This document shows positions 1 to 5,045 of a DNA stretch of 7,090 nt, in pieces. Position 1 is the stretch's first letter; each line of letters starts with the position of its first letter. Both the position numbers and the translations under genes were made by a program. The DNA comes from CAYULW01 sp964445815. GTDB taxonomy: Bacteria > Bacteroidota > Bacteroidia > Flavobacteriales_E > Vicingaceae. The notes under the pieces were generated by a model. That model had not been told where the DNA came from, did no database searches, and saw nothing but the letters and a program-made list of their open reading frames with translations. The stretch spans positions 1 to 7,090 of the forward strand of contig CAYULW010000018.1 in assembly GCA_964445815.1 (NCBI GenBank), written 5' to 3'.

Positions 1-132
1 AGCTTTAAGTTGCTGCAACAAGGAAAGGGCGTGTATCATTTTCTCCAATATCGGAGGGTTGATACGCTTCAAATGCTTTTGCTGCTTAAAGCCGTTGATC
101 CATTCTTTGGTAAAACAATGTGCTTTTATCAT
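1..132 (-). CDS. AbiEii-like nucleotidyltransferase toxin, N-terminal fragment
   Basis: Partial gene. On the minus strand an ATG at 132-130 opens a frame with no stop for 44 codons to the window edge. The residues start MIKAHCFTKEWINGF and continue with a Leu/Lys-rich helix including INPPILEKMIHALSLL. From memory this matches the N-terminus of the Bacteroidota AbiEii/AbiGii nucleotidyltransferase toxins. The catalytic nucleotidyltransferase signature (GGT followed by DxD-like residues) should lie just beyond the edge and is not seen. The ATG overlaps the stop of the upstream antitoxin in an ATGA arrangement, which implies translational coupling and matches the usual antitoxin-then-toxin order of AbiE operons. 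In characterised AbiE systems the toxin is bacteriostatic and contributes to phage abortive infection. The identification rests on a short N-terminus plus gene order. Confidence 0.72.
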   Translation of the reverse strand, partial: MIKAHCFTKEWINGFKQQKHLKRINPPILEKMIHALSLLQQLKA

Positions 133-899
133 TCTAAAATATCTTTAACAAAGTCACCAAAGTTGTTCTCTAAGTAACTTTTAATTTGTTCTTCTTTATT
201 TCTTCTTCTAGCGTAGCTAATGAGCTTGGTGAAGTTTATTTGATAGCGTTTCAAAGCATTTTCAAACAGTGTATCCATTTCACTTCCCTGAATGGCATAG
301 AAGGTGACGGTATCGCTATACACATCAATTAGTATTTTCTCCAAGGTCGGCACATAGACCTTATCCTTGGATTTTTCCTTGATGGCAATTTTCTGTATTG
401 GTGATCGGGTTATGAGTGGTTTGATAATGATAGAAATTTCACTTTCCACATACCTTTCCATGATGTCCTCTTTTGGATCGAGATACACCCGGTACTGTTT
501 AGATTCGGAATACGCATTGAATACTTCCTCTACAAAATCTTTTTCCACCTCCAGTATATAAAAAAAGGTTCCCAATTGATGTCGGGTAAAATCATTCAGC
601 CATTCGGTACTCCACAGGCAGTAATCCAATTCATCAAATTCCTTTGCTACAATCTTGGATAATCGTGCCAGTTTATCTGATACAAATGGCTGGTAAGCTA
701 CTTTGTCGGAAATCGTGTAAATACCCATTTTCACTTGATCAATCACTTTGCGTTTCACCAAATCATGAATTCTCCAGGTTAAAACACTTTCTGTGATTTC
801 CGGATCCAAATCGGTTAAAAAGGAACTGAGGGTATCTCGGTTGAAATGCCCTTTGCCTTTAAAATGCTTCGATATTTGACGGTCAATGATTTTAGACAT
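129..899 (-). CDS. AbiEi-like antitoxin / transcriptional autorepressor (DUF6577-like)
   Basis: This 256-aa protein has an N-terminal winged-helix region (about residues 5-65): helices around LSSFLTDLDP and VLTWRIHDLVKRKVI, followed by a wing-like GIYTI at 59-63. A C-terminal domain follows with the Trp-containing stretch CLWSTEWLNDF near 94-104 and several Lys/Arg-rich helices. This looks like the Bacteroidota AbiEi/DUF6577 type. AbiEi proteins are type IV antitoxins: they counteract the nucleotidyltransferase toxin without stable complex formation and repress their own operon through the N-terminal wHTH. The gene ends in the ATGA overlap with the toxin start. Upstream of its ATG at 899 lie repeated 17-bp motifs expected of an autoregulated operator (901-1034). 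No Shine-Dalgarno is visible, which is normal in Bacteroidota. The family name is from memory; the antitoxin role is inferred from fold and neighbour. Confidence 0.8.
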   Translation of the reverse strand: MSKIIDRQISKHFKGKGHFNRDTLSSFLTDLDPEITESVLTWRIHDLVKRKVIDQVKMGIYTISDKVAYQPFVSDKLARLSKIVAKEFDELDYCLWSTEWLNDFTRHQLGTFFYILEVEKDFVEEVFNAYSESKQYRVYLDPKEDIMERYVESEISIIIKPLITRSPIQKIAIKEKSKDKVYVPTLEKILIDVYSDTVTFYAIQGSEMDTLFENALKRYQINFTKLISYARRRNKEEQIKSYLENNFGDFVKDILE

Positions 900-900
900 A

Positions 901-942
901 GCTCAATTTTGCCAGTATTTAACTTTTTTGGCATATTTTGGA
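901..942 (-). promoter_or_regulatory. Operator IR1 of the abiE-like operon (degenerate)
   Basis: GCTCAATTTTGCCAGTA at 901-917 is followed on the other strand by a weaker copy, TGGCATATTTTGGA (929-942). The TGCCA and TGGCA cores are separated by 14 bp, almost the same as in the stronger pair at 992-1034 (15 bp). The element starts directly beside the antitoxin start codon, in its 5' leader. Characterised AbiEi repressors bind two inverted repeats upstream of their operon, and this pair fits that pattern. Confidence 0.55.
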
Positions 943-945
943 TTT

Positions 946-962
946 ACTCATTTTTGCCAATA
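946..962 (+). promoter_or_regulatory. Single operator half-site
   Basis: ACTCATTTTTGCCAATA matches the motif at 992-1008 in 16 of 17 positions. It lies just downstream (on the minus strand) of the putative -7 element at 966-973, so a bound repressor would cover the likely transcription start. No inverted partner is visible, unlike the two flanking pairs. Confidence 0.5.
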
Positions 963-965
963 GTG

Positions 966-973
966 CAAATATA
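966..973 (-). promoter_or_regulatory. Putative Bacteroidota -7 element for the abiE-like operon
   Basis: Read on the minus strand this is TATATTTG, a match to the TAnnTTTG -7 consensus of Bacteroidota primary sigma factor promoters. It is about 67 bp upstream of the antitoxin ATG and lies between operator motifs. No convincing -33 (TTG-type) element is seen at the usual spacing; that region is occupied by the inverted repeat at 992-1034. The location is suggestive, but the motif alone is short. Confidence 0.42.
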
Positions 974-991
974 ATGACATTTTTTAGAAAC

Positions 992-1034
992 ACTCATTTT
1001 TGCCAGTAAAATGTATTTACTGGCATTTTTGAGT
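992..1034. promoter_or_regulatory. Operator IR2 of the abiE-like operon (strong inverted repeat)
   Basis: ACTCATTTTTGCCAGTA (992-1008) faces TACTGGCATTTTTGAGT (1018-1034). The inner arms TGCCAGTAAA (1001-1010) and TTTACTGGCA (1016-1025) are a perfect 10-bp inverted repeat with a 5-bp spacer, and the outer ACTC/GAGT tetramers also pair. The A/T-run between the outer and inner blocks is not symmetric. It sits about 93-135 bp upstream of the antitoxin start and just upstream of the putative -7 element. It is best read as the high-affinity AbiEi binding site. Confidence 0.6.
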
Positions 1035-1295
1035 AAATTTTTAAGTAACTGAATTTATCCCCTACATAAATTCCAATACCCATTTAATTTATACCTAGGA
1101 TAAATTAAATCGCTTCCTTTTTTGTACCGCACTATTCCAAGTTTTTGCCTTAAAGTTTGTCGATAAACAAACACTCACCAAAGGACAATTTTTGCCCTTT
1201 TTCTCGGCTTGTTTTCCCCTGACCTTAGCATCTCAATTGGTTTAAAAACCGCACAGTTCAATTCGGAAGATTTAAAAATTTAAAACGATAAAAAA
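1035..1295. other. AT-rich intergenic region between divergent units
   Basis: This 261-bp stretch separates the leftward toxin-antitoxin operon from the rightward cluster. It holds the palindrome at 1082-1110. It also holds a small inverted repeat GTTTGT/ACAAAC (1155-1160 and 1167-1172) and an imperfect hairpin AAAGGACAA/TTGCCCTTT (1180-1188 and 1192-1200, one mismatch, 3-nt loop) followed by a short T-rich run. The promoter for the rightward genes is expected here, but I find no clean TAnnTTTG element on the plus strand. No open frame or RNA gene is evident. Confidence 0.6.
1082..1110. repeat. AT-rich palindrome, 11-bp arms
   Basis: The arms ATTTAATTTAT (1082-1092) and ATAAATTAAAT (1100-1110) are perfect reverse complements around a 7-nt centre ACCTAGG, which itself contains CCTAGG. 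It has no GC-rich stem and no following T-run, so it is not a typical terminator. It could be an operator for the rightward genes or a recombinase site. The arm size and spacing resemble Xer/dif-type sites, but the spacer is 7 rather than 6 and the match is not decisive. Confidence 0.5.
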
Positions 1296-1451
1296 ATGAA
1301 AAATACTGATTGGAAATCAATTGGCATTATGGCAGGAGTTTCACTAGGAGTTTTTGTGATTGGTACAATCCTAACCAAAAAAGTGATTGACCCTGCTATG
1401 GAGAAAGCAAAAGCTAAAAAGTTAGCAGAAAGCAGCGAAACAAAGAAGTAG
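1296..1451 (+). CDS. Small single-span membrane protein, 51 aa
   Basis: ATG at 1296, TAG at 1449-1451. The protein starts MKNTDWKSIG and has one hydrophobic segment (about residues 8-27, including VSLGVFVIGTIL). A Lys/Ala/Glu-rich C-terminal helix follows (KVIDPAMEKAKAKKLAES). The charge pattern suggests one transmembrane helix with a basic cytoplasmic or internal tail. I do not recognise a family. It is the first gene of the rightward cluster, 54 bp before the acidic structural-like gene. Its helix plus Lys-rich tail resembles the anchored ends of the downstream small proteins, so it probably belongs to the same assembly. Support that it is coding: a clean start, membrane-protein composition, conserved orientation, and no competing frame. 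Confidence 0.65.
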   Translation: MKNTDWKSIGIMAGVSLGVFVIGTILTKKVIDPAMEKAKAKKLAESSETKK

Positions 1452-1505
1452 TTCCATGGTGGGGCTACCTGAATTTAGTTACAAACACTTAAAAAAGCAT
1501 TCAAA

Positions 1506-2075
1506 ATGAATCCATATAACGATGAGTTGATGGCATACGAAGATGATGCCGAAGACAGATACGATGACTACGATGGGTATGAAGAAGATGACTTCGATAC
1601 CGGTTTTGAAGGTCATGAAGACAGTTATTACGATGAGGATGAATACTACGATGAAGAAGTAGAATACATTCCTGCCGATGATGACGACATGTACGATAGT
1701 TACAAAACAAATTCTATCGGACGTATTGACCCGAACGACCGTACCTTAACCGTAGTAGTAAAAAACACTTCCGGAGCCGATGCAGAAGCCATTCTGTTTG
1801 GAGCAAACGAAGAAGCAGCACAACCTGCCGGTGTAACGGTAAGCGTTGAAGAGAGTTCACACAAAGAAGTAAGGGAGGAATCAAAAGCCAACCCATTCAA
1901 GATTGTGGGAATGAAAATGTCGGTTTCCAATCCATTGCANNNNNNNNNNNNNNNNNNNNNNNNNNNNNNNNNNNNNNNNNNNNNNNNNNNNNNNNNNNNN
2001 NNNNNNNNNNNNNNNNNNNNNNNNNNNNNNNNNNNNNNNCCTGGAGGAAGAGGATTCTTACGCAGAAGAAGATAA
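1506..2075 (+). CDS. Acidic Tyr/Asp-rich structural-like protein, interrupted by assembly gap
   Basis: The readable 5' part gives 144 residues. Residues 1-65 are extraordinarily acidic, with 31 Asp/Glu and 11 Tyr among the first 64. From about residue 72 a beta-rich segment begins, with TLTVVVKNTSG at 80-90 and AILFGAN at 95-101. It ends at the gap with NPFKIVGMKMSVSNPL. After the gap the same frame gives PGGRGFLRRRR and a stop, provided the gap really is 100 bp; 100 Ns is a conventional placeholder, so true length and frame continuity are unknown. A beta-type domain with an Arg-rich C-terminus is compatible with a virion structural protein, and a related L-[FW]-G-A-N motif recurs in the propeller protein at 5848. 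I know no named family. The gap could hide several hundred residues or even another gene. Confidence 0.6.
   Translation: MNPYNDELMAYEDDAEDRYDDYDGYEEDDFDTGFEGHEDSYYDEDEYYDEEVEYIPADDDDMYDSYKTNSIGRIDPNDRTLTVVVKNTSGADAEAILFGANEEAAQPAGVTVSVEESSHKEVREESKANPFKIVGMKMSVSNPLXXXXXXXXXXXXXXXXXXXXXXXXXXXXXXXXXXPGGRGFLRRRR
1940..2039. other. Assembly gap (100 N)
   Basis: Exactly 100 consecutive Ns lie inside the acidic structural-like gene. A round 100 usually marks a scaffold join of unknown size, so coordinates downstream are relative and missing sequence may contain part of the gene or more. The frame happens to be preserved across it. Confidence 0.98.
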
Positions 2076-2121
2076 GAACCTATGCAAGCTGTAAAAGGCT
2101 CATAACAGGGACAATTTAAAG

Positions 2122-2158
2122 CAGCCAAAGTCAGCGTGATAGCTCTTTGGCTGTTTTT
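2122..2158 (+). terminator. Rho-independent terminator
   Basis: Stem CAGCCAAAG (2122-2130) pairs perfectly with CTTTGGCTG (2145-2153), and TTTTT follows directly (2154-2158). The 14-nt loop can form a further AGC/GCT mini-stem (2133-2135 with 2142-2144). The preceding AAA pairs with the T-run. It lies 46 bp after the stop of the acidic gene and only 23 bp before the next ATG. It therefore splits the co-directional cluster into a short upstream and a long downstream unit, or acts as a leaky step-down of expression. Confidence 0.85.
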
Positions 2159-2181
2159 GTAAAAACTCAAATTGAAATACG

Positions 2182-2814
2182 ATGCAAAAAAGTTTAACAA
2201 GGTCGAAATACGCACAAAATCGCATTGCCTACATCGTGTATGGCAATCCGGATGGGGCACGCAAGTTTTTGTTTGACCAAGGGTATCATGCTCCAAAGAA
2301 CATTCACGATTTAGTGAAGGCAACTAAGGAACTGGTGAAAACGGAAGGCAAAAGCATTGTTCCGCATTTGTTAACTATTCATCCGGAAAAAGATTTGATT
2401 TTGAAACTAAACCAACCAAAGGAAGATAGCTTTTGCGGTTCATGTGGCAGTAGCTCCTTTAATCCTGAATCCAACTTTTGTGGAGCTTGTGGCAACAGCA
2501 ACTTCGGTGGTGATTCCAATTTGGATGTAGGCGACTACATTGATCAGTTGGTGGACATGACCACTTCTCAATTGGAAAAACACTATCAGGAAGTACTGGC
2601 AGCCTCCAATAAAAAGCCGGAAGACTTATCCCTTATGGAAGAAGTTCAACTGGTTTGGAATGAATTAAGACAGCGAAAATTAACCGCTGAAACCCCAACA
2701 AAAGAAGAACCCAAAGACAAAGACCGCTTTTCTGTTTCAAAAGACGGATTAGTGATTTTGGGCTTAACACTGGTTGCCGGTGTACTCATCGGATCCTCCA
2801 TAAAAAGCAACTAA
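2182..2814 (+). CDS. Zinc-ribbon protein with C-terminal membrane anchor
   Basis: This is a 210-aa protein. Residues 1-80 form a basic, mixed alpha/beta N-terminal region. A double-knuckle zinc ribbon follows, with C85-x2-C88 and C100-x2-C103 separated by 11 residues and both knuckles of the form CGxCG. A predominantly helical, charged region follows (about 115-185, including LEKHYQEVLA and LVWNELRQRK). A hydrophobic segment at about 189-206 then leads to a short IKSN tail. The layout predicts a tail-anchored protein with a soluble zinc-binding N-terminal part. I do not recognise a family. It opens the long rightward operon, starts 23 bp after a terminator, and ends 1 nt before the next start. 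The ribbon could bind nucleic acid or mediate protein contacts; nothing in the sequence decides. Confidence 0.8.
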   Translation: MQKSLTRSKYAQNRIAYIVYGNPDGARKFLFDQGYHAPKNIHDLVKATKELVKTEGKSIVPHLLTIHPEKDLILKLNQPKEDSFCGSCGSSSFNPESNFCGACGNSNFGGDSNLDVGDYIDQLVDMTTSQLEKHYQEVLAASNKKPEDLSLMEEVQLVWNELRQRKLTAETPTKEEPKDKDRFSVSKDGLVILGLTLVAGVLIGSSIKSN

Positions 2815-2815
2815 G

Positions 2816-3385
2816 ATGATTAGAATAGTTAAAGAGGAAAATACACAGGCACTTAATCAGCAATCCAAAGCTGCTCTATCCTTAATAGGTGTAGCAGTTG
2901 CCAAAAATCCAAAGCCCTATAAAATGCTTTTGGATAGATACGGTATTCAGGTTCCAACAAGCGATAAAATATCTCTTGCCAATGGATTGGTGGAAGGTTT
3001 AGCCCTTCAAAACAAAGCATTCAACAGGGAGCTCACTGAACTACTTAGCAAAATGGTGGAATCAGAAACCGCCTATAATCCCGATGAAGATGAATACCAT
3101 TATGTACAAGCCATAGCCGGAGCAATTGCCGGAATATCCGGAGCTGTGGGAAGTATTGTTGGTGGCAAGAACAAGCAGAAAATGGCGAAGGAAGAAGCTC
3201 GCAGAGAAATGCTGAATAACATGCTTGCCATGAAAGCCCAGGAACAACAAGCTGCTGCCGAAGAACGCAAGTTGGCAGGCAAGAAAAGCCTATACCTCAT
3301 TATCGGTGTATTGGGCTTACTGGGCATTATCAGCTTCTTCTATTTCCGGCAGAGAAAAAATTCAATCAATGTAAATCCTTCATAA
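2816..3385 (+). CDS. Gly/Ala-rich two-span membrane protein, unknown function
   Basis: This 189-aa protein starts 1 nt after the previous stop. Residues 1-85 are a helical soluble region. An acidic patch (NPDEDEYHY, 88-96) precedes a small-residue hydrophobic stretch, AIAGAIAGISGAVGSIVGG (about 99-117), which resembles a glycine-zipper membrane helix. Next comes a Lys/Glu/Gln/Ala-rich coiled-coil-like helix (118-152). A classic transmembrane helix (about 157-177, LIIGVLGLLGIISFFYF) ends in a basic RQRKN tail. Glycine-zipper helices are found in proteins that oligomerise in or penetrate membranes, including some phage DNA-delivery proteins; that parallel is inference. I do not recognise a family. 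Confidence 0.78.
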   Translation: MIRIVKEENTQALNQQSKAALSLIGVAVAKNPKPYKMLLDRYGIQVPTSDKISLANGLVEGLALQNKAFNRELTELLSKMVESETAYNPDEDEYHYVQAIAGAIAGISGAVGSIVGGKNKQKMAKEEARREMLNNMLAMKAQEQQAAAEERKLAGKKSLYLIIGVLGLLGIISFFYFRQRKNSINVNPS

Positions 3386-3395
3386 ACGATAGATC

Positions 3396-3815
3396 ATGGA
3401 ATTAAGCAATTATAACTACGGAATAACCGGTCAGCCTACAAATGAGTGGGACAACTTTTTATGCTTTGGCAGAAAATGTAAGCAACGAAAAGCCGAAAGG
3501 CATAAGCTAAGAATGGAAAAGCGAAAGCTAAAAAATGACCAAAGGCGTGCCGAGACAGAGTCATTAAGAGCAGAAACAAGTTTAACCAAGCAATTGGCTT
3601 CACCTACACCTGCACCAACACCGCAGATGGCTCCACAAATGATGATGCAGCAAGCACCACAACCGACTGCAACGGCACAACCCCCTGCACCGCAAGTGCA
3701 AAAAGCAGGCATGGGAAGCCCGGTAATGATTGTCATTGGATTGCTTGTAGTTGGAGGCTTAGTGTATCAATCCATGAAGAAAAAAGGAGCTGCTGCTCCA
3801 GTACAAACTGCTTAA
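3396..3815 (+). CDS. Small basic tail-anchored protein, paralogue A
   Basis: This 139-aa protein has four parts. A short N-terminus contains W18-D-N-F21-L22. A very basic helix follows (about 26-62, KCKQRKAERHKLRMEKRKLK), then a Pro/Gln/Met/Ala-rich flexible linker (about 69-102). A single hydrophobic helix (about 108-126, starting GMGSPVMIVIG) ends in a Lys-rich tail and PVQTA. The same order of parts, the aromatic-D-x-F-[LI] motif and the G-[MI]-[GS] helix entry recur in the genes at 3827 and 4623, and the C-terminus (PVQTA) resembles QIQSA of the latter. This suggests divergent duplicates. The basic helix could bind nucleic acid or the acidic tail encoded at 1506 (inference). The start at 3396 lies 10 nt after the upstream stop. 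Confidence 0.8.
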   Translation: MELSNYNYGITGQPTNEWDNFLCFGRKCKQRKAERHKLRMEKRKLKNDQRRAETESLRAETSLTKQLASPTPAPTPQMAPQMMMQQAPQPTATAQPPAPQVQKAGMGSPVMIVIGLLVVGGLVYQSMKKKGAAAPVQTA

Positions 3816-3826
3816 AAAATTGAAGT

Positions 3827-4375
3827 ATGATAGCTGCAAATCCATTATATGAATTGAAGTTTTACGGAGGTCTTTTGGAAGAGGAAGACAATTTTGTTGA
3901 TGGCTTAGGAAATGAATTTGAGTACGATGAATTCATTGGCAAGTGGATCAAAAAGAGAAAGGAAAAGCGAAGCCAAAATCCTAAAGTCATTGCCCGAAGA
4001 GAAAAAAGGGATGAAAAACGAATAGCTAAAGGCAGAAGGCCAAGGTTTAGTCGTCCTGCTCCAGTGCGAACTTCCAAACCGGTAGTTAAGCAAATTGCTC
4101 CCGATTTACCTCCAAAAAAAGAACCCATAGTTAGTGAACCACAGGTGAAAAAAGCCATGGTGGAGAGCTCTTCTAAATCAGAAGAACCAAGCACTAAACC
4201 GATGGAACAAACCGAAACAACGGCTTCGGAAACCACTACCAGTTTAACAACAGAAAGCACAGAAAATCAACCACAACAAGCTTCTATGTTGCCATTTGGC
4301 ATGAGCAAGAAGACCTTGGTTTTTGTGGGTGTAGGTGTGGCTGCTTTGGTAGTAATTGGAATGATAAGAAAATAA
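3827..4375 (+). CDS. Small basic tail-anchored protein, paralogue B, with Ser/Thr/Glu-rich stalk
   Basis: This 182-aa protein has an acidic N-terminus with Y33-D-E-F36-I37. A strongly basic segment follows (about 39-75, including KKRKEKR and RREKRDEKRIAKGRR), then a Pro/Lys linker (76-110). A Ser/Thr/Glu/Pro-rich low-complexity stalk (111-152) leads to a C-terminal helix (about 163-180) entered by FGMSKK and closed by MIRK. It matches its neighbours at 3396 and 4623 in layout and in the aromatic-D-x-F-[LI] motif, but the linker is longer. It starts 11 nt after the previous gene. Function unknown; the layout suits a protein that anchors a soluble or nucleic-acid-binding head to a membrane through a flexible stalk. 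Confidence 0.8.
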   Translation: MIAANPLYELKFYGGLLEEEDNFVDGLGNEFEYDEFIGKWIKKRKEKRSQNPKVIARREKRDEKRIAKGRRPRFSRPAPVRTSKPVVKQIAPDLPPKKEPIVSEPQVKKAMVESSSKSEEPSTKPMEQTETTASETTTSLTTESTENQPQQASMLPFGMSKKTLVFVGVGVAALVVIGMIRK

Positions 4376-4384
4376 TGAACAAGC

Positions 4385-4612
4385 ATGGACATACTCGCTC
4401 AAATAACGGAAGAAGAAGCAACAACCAACGGAAACTTACCCCAAGGTTTTCTCTTCGCTTCCATCAAGAACGTGGGAACAAGCACAGCTCTTGTGAACAA
4501 TGTGCCTTTGCCTCCGGGAGAAGCCAAAAGCTACCCCTTTGTCGGAAAAGGTTATCAGGCGGTAAACTATGAGCCACAAGGTTCTACGCTTAGAATATTA
4601 AGAATCCTATAA
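4385..4612 (+). CDS. Small beta-type protein, 75 aa, possible minor structural protein
   Basis: This short protein has no membrane segment. Its core reads FLFASIKNVGTSTALVNN (22-39), then a PLPPGEAKSY turn, then strands around YQAVNYEPQ and STLRILRIL. Alternating hydrophobics with N-x-G-T-S and P-P-G-E turns look like a small beta-sandwich of the sort seen in phage accessory structural proteins; this is a resemblance, not a family match. The N-V-G-T-S piece is similar to N-N-G-T-S in the propeller protein at 5848. I chose the ATG at 4385 because this frame gives a plausible globular protein. An overlapping frame starting at 4375 gives an Arg/Ser/His-rich sequence with no pattern. The next gene starts 10 nt after the stop. 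Confidence 0.72.
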   Translation: MDILAQITEEEATTNGNLPQGFLFASIKNVGTSTALVNNVPLPPGEAKSYPFVGKGYQAVNYEPQGSTLRILRIL

Positions 4613-4622
4613 ATGAATCAAG

Positions 4623-5045
4623 ATGATTGCAGGAGAAACAGAATATATCATGCACGGTGGAGAAGATAATTACGATTACTTCTTGAAAAACCTGTTTAAG
4701 AAAGATCCCAACAAACAGGCAAAGCCAAAGCGTACTGCCGAAGAAAAAGCAGCTCGAAAAGAGCAACGTCAACAATGGTGGGGAAAGCAAAAAGAGAACT
4801 TCCAAAATGCTGGAGGTGTGGAAGGTATTACCAGTACGCTAGGCAATATCGTGGGATTTTTCAAAGACGATACACCATCGGACTATGATATTTCCATGGG
4901 TGGTGGACAACCTGCTCCGCAGCCTGAAAAGAAGGGCATTTCAAAAGAAGTAATGATTATCGGGGGAATTGCCGTGCTAGTGATTGCTGCATACGGCTTT
5001 TCAGTCATGCAAAAGAATAAGAAAGTACAAATCCAGTCCGCTTAA
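4623..5045 (+). CDS. Small basic tail-anchored protein, paralogue C
   Basis: This 140-aa protein carries Y17-D-Y-F20-L21 near the N-terminus. A Lys/Arg/Gln/Glu-rich helix follows (about 25-60, with W52-W53 near its end). An amphipathic Gly-containing stretch (GGVEGITSTLGNIVGFF, about 64-80) comes next, then a short acidic/Gly/Pro linker (81-102). A membrane helix (about 109-128, entered by GISKEVMIIGG) ends in a Lys-rich tail ending QIQSA. It is the clearest relative of the protein at 3396. A nearby ATG at 4613 is in another frame that closes quickly, so 4623 is preferred. Its TAA overlaps the next ATG by one base (TAATG), consistent with coupled translation. Function unknown. Confidence 0.8.
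   Translation: MIAGETEYIMHGGEDNYDYFLKNLFKKDPNKQAKPKRTAEEKAARKEQRQQWWGKQKENFQNAGGVEGITSTLGNIVGFFKDDTPSDYDISMGGGQPAPQPEKKGISKEVMIIGGIAVLVIAAYGFSVMQKNKKVQIQSA

Noticed and set aside
367..561. Plus-strand frame of 64 codons inside the antitoxin gene
   Set aside because: Antisense shadow; Ser/Thr/Met-rich with no domain, while the minus frame is a recognisable AbiEi-like protein.
901..1034. CRISPR-like array
   Set aside because: Three 17-bp direct motifs are spaced by 28 and 29 bp, but the motifs are too short and degenerate, inverted copies are present, and the position upstream of an autoregulated antitoxin explains them better.
1151..1159. TAAAGTTTG as a -7 promoter element for the rightward genes
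   Set aside because: The spacing inside the element is 3 rather than 2, there is no -33 element at a suitable distance, and it partly overlaps a small inverted repeat.
1180..1200. Hairpin AAAGGACAA/TTGCCCTTT as a terminator
   Set aside because: The stem has a mismatch, the loop is only 3 nt, the following T-run is broken, and no plus-strand gene ends just before it.
1700..2323. Minus-strand frame of 207 codons
   Set aside because: It owes its length to the 100 Ns, is antisense to two better genes and the terminator, and has no recognisable composition.
3431..3736. Minus-strand frame rich in Cys/Gly/Ala
   Set aside because: It is the antisense shadow of the Pro/Gln/Ala linker and helix of the gene at 3396.
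4375..4572. 65-codon frame starting in a TAATG overlap with the gene at 3827
   Set aside because: The product is Arg/Ser/His-rich with no pattern and lies almost wholly inside the better frame at 4385-4612, which reads as a small beta-type protein.
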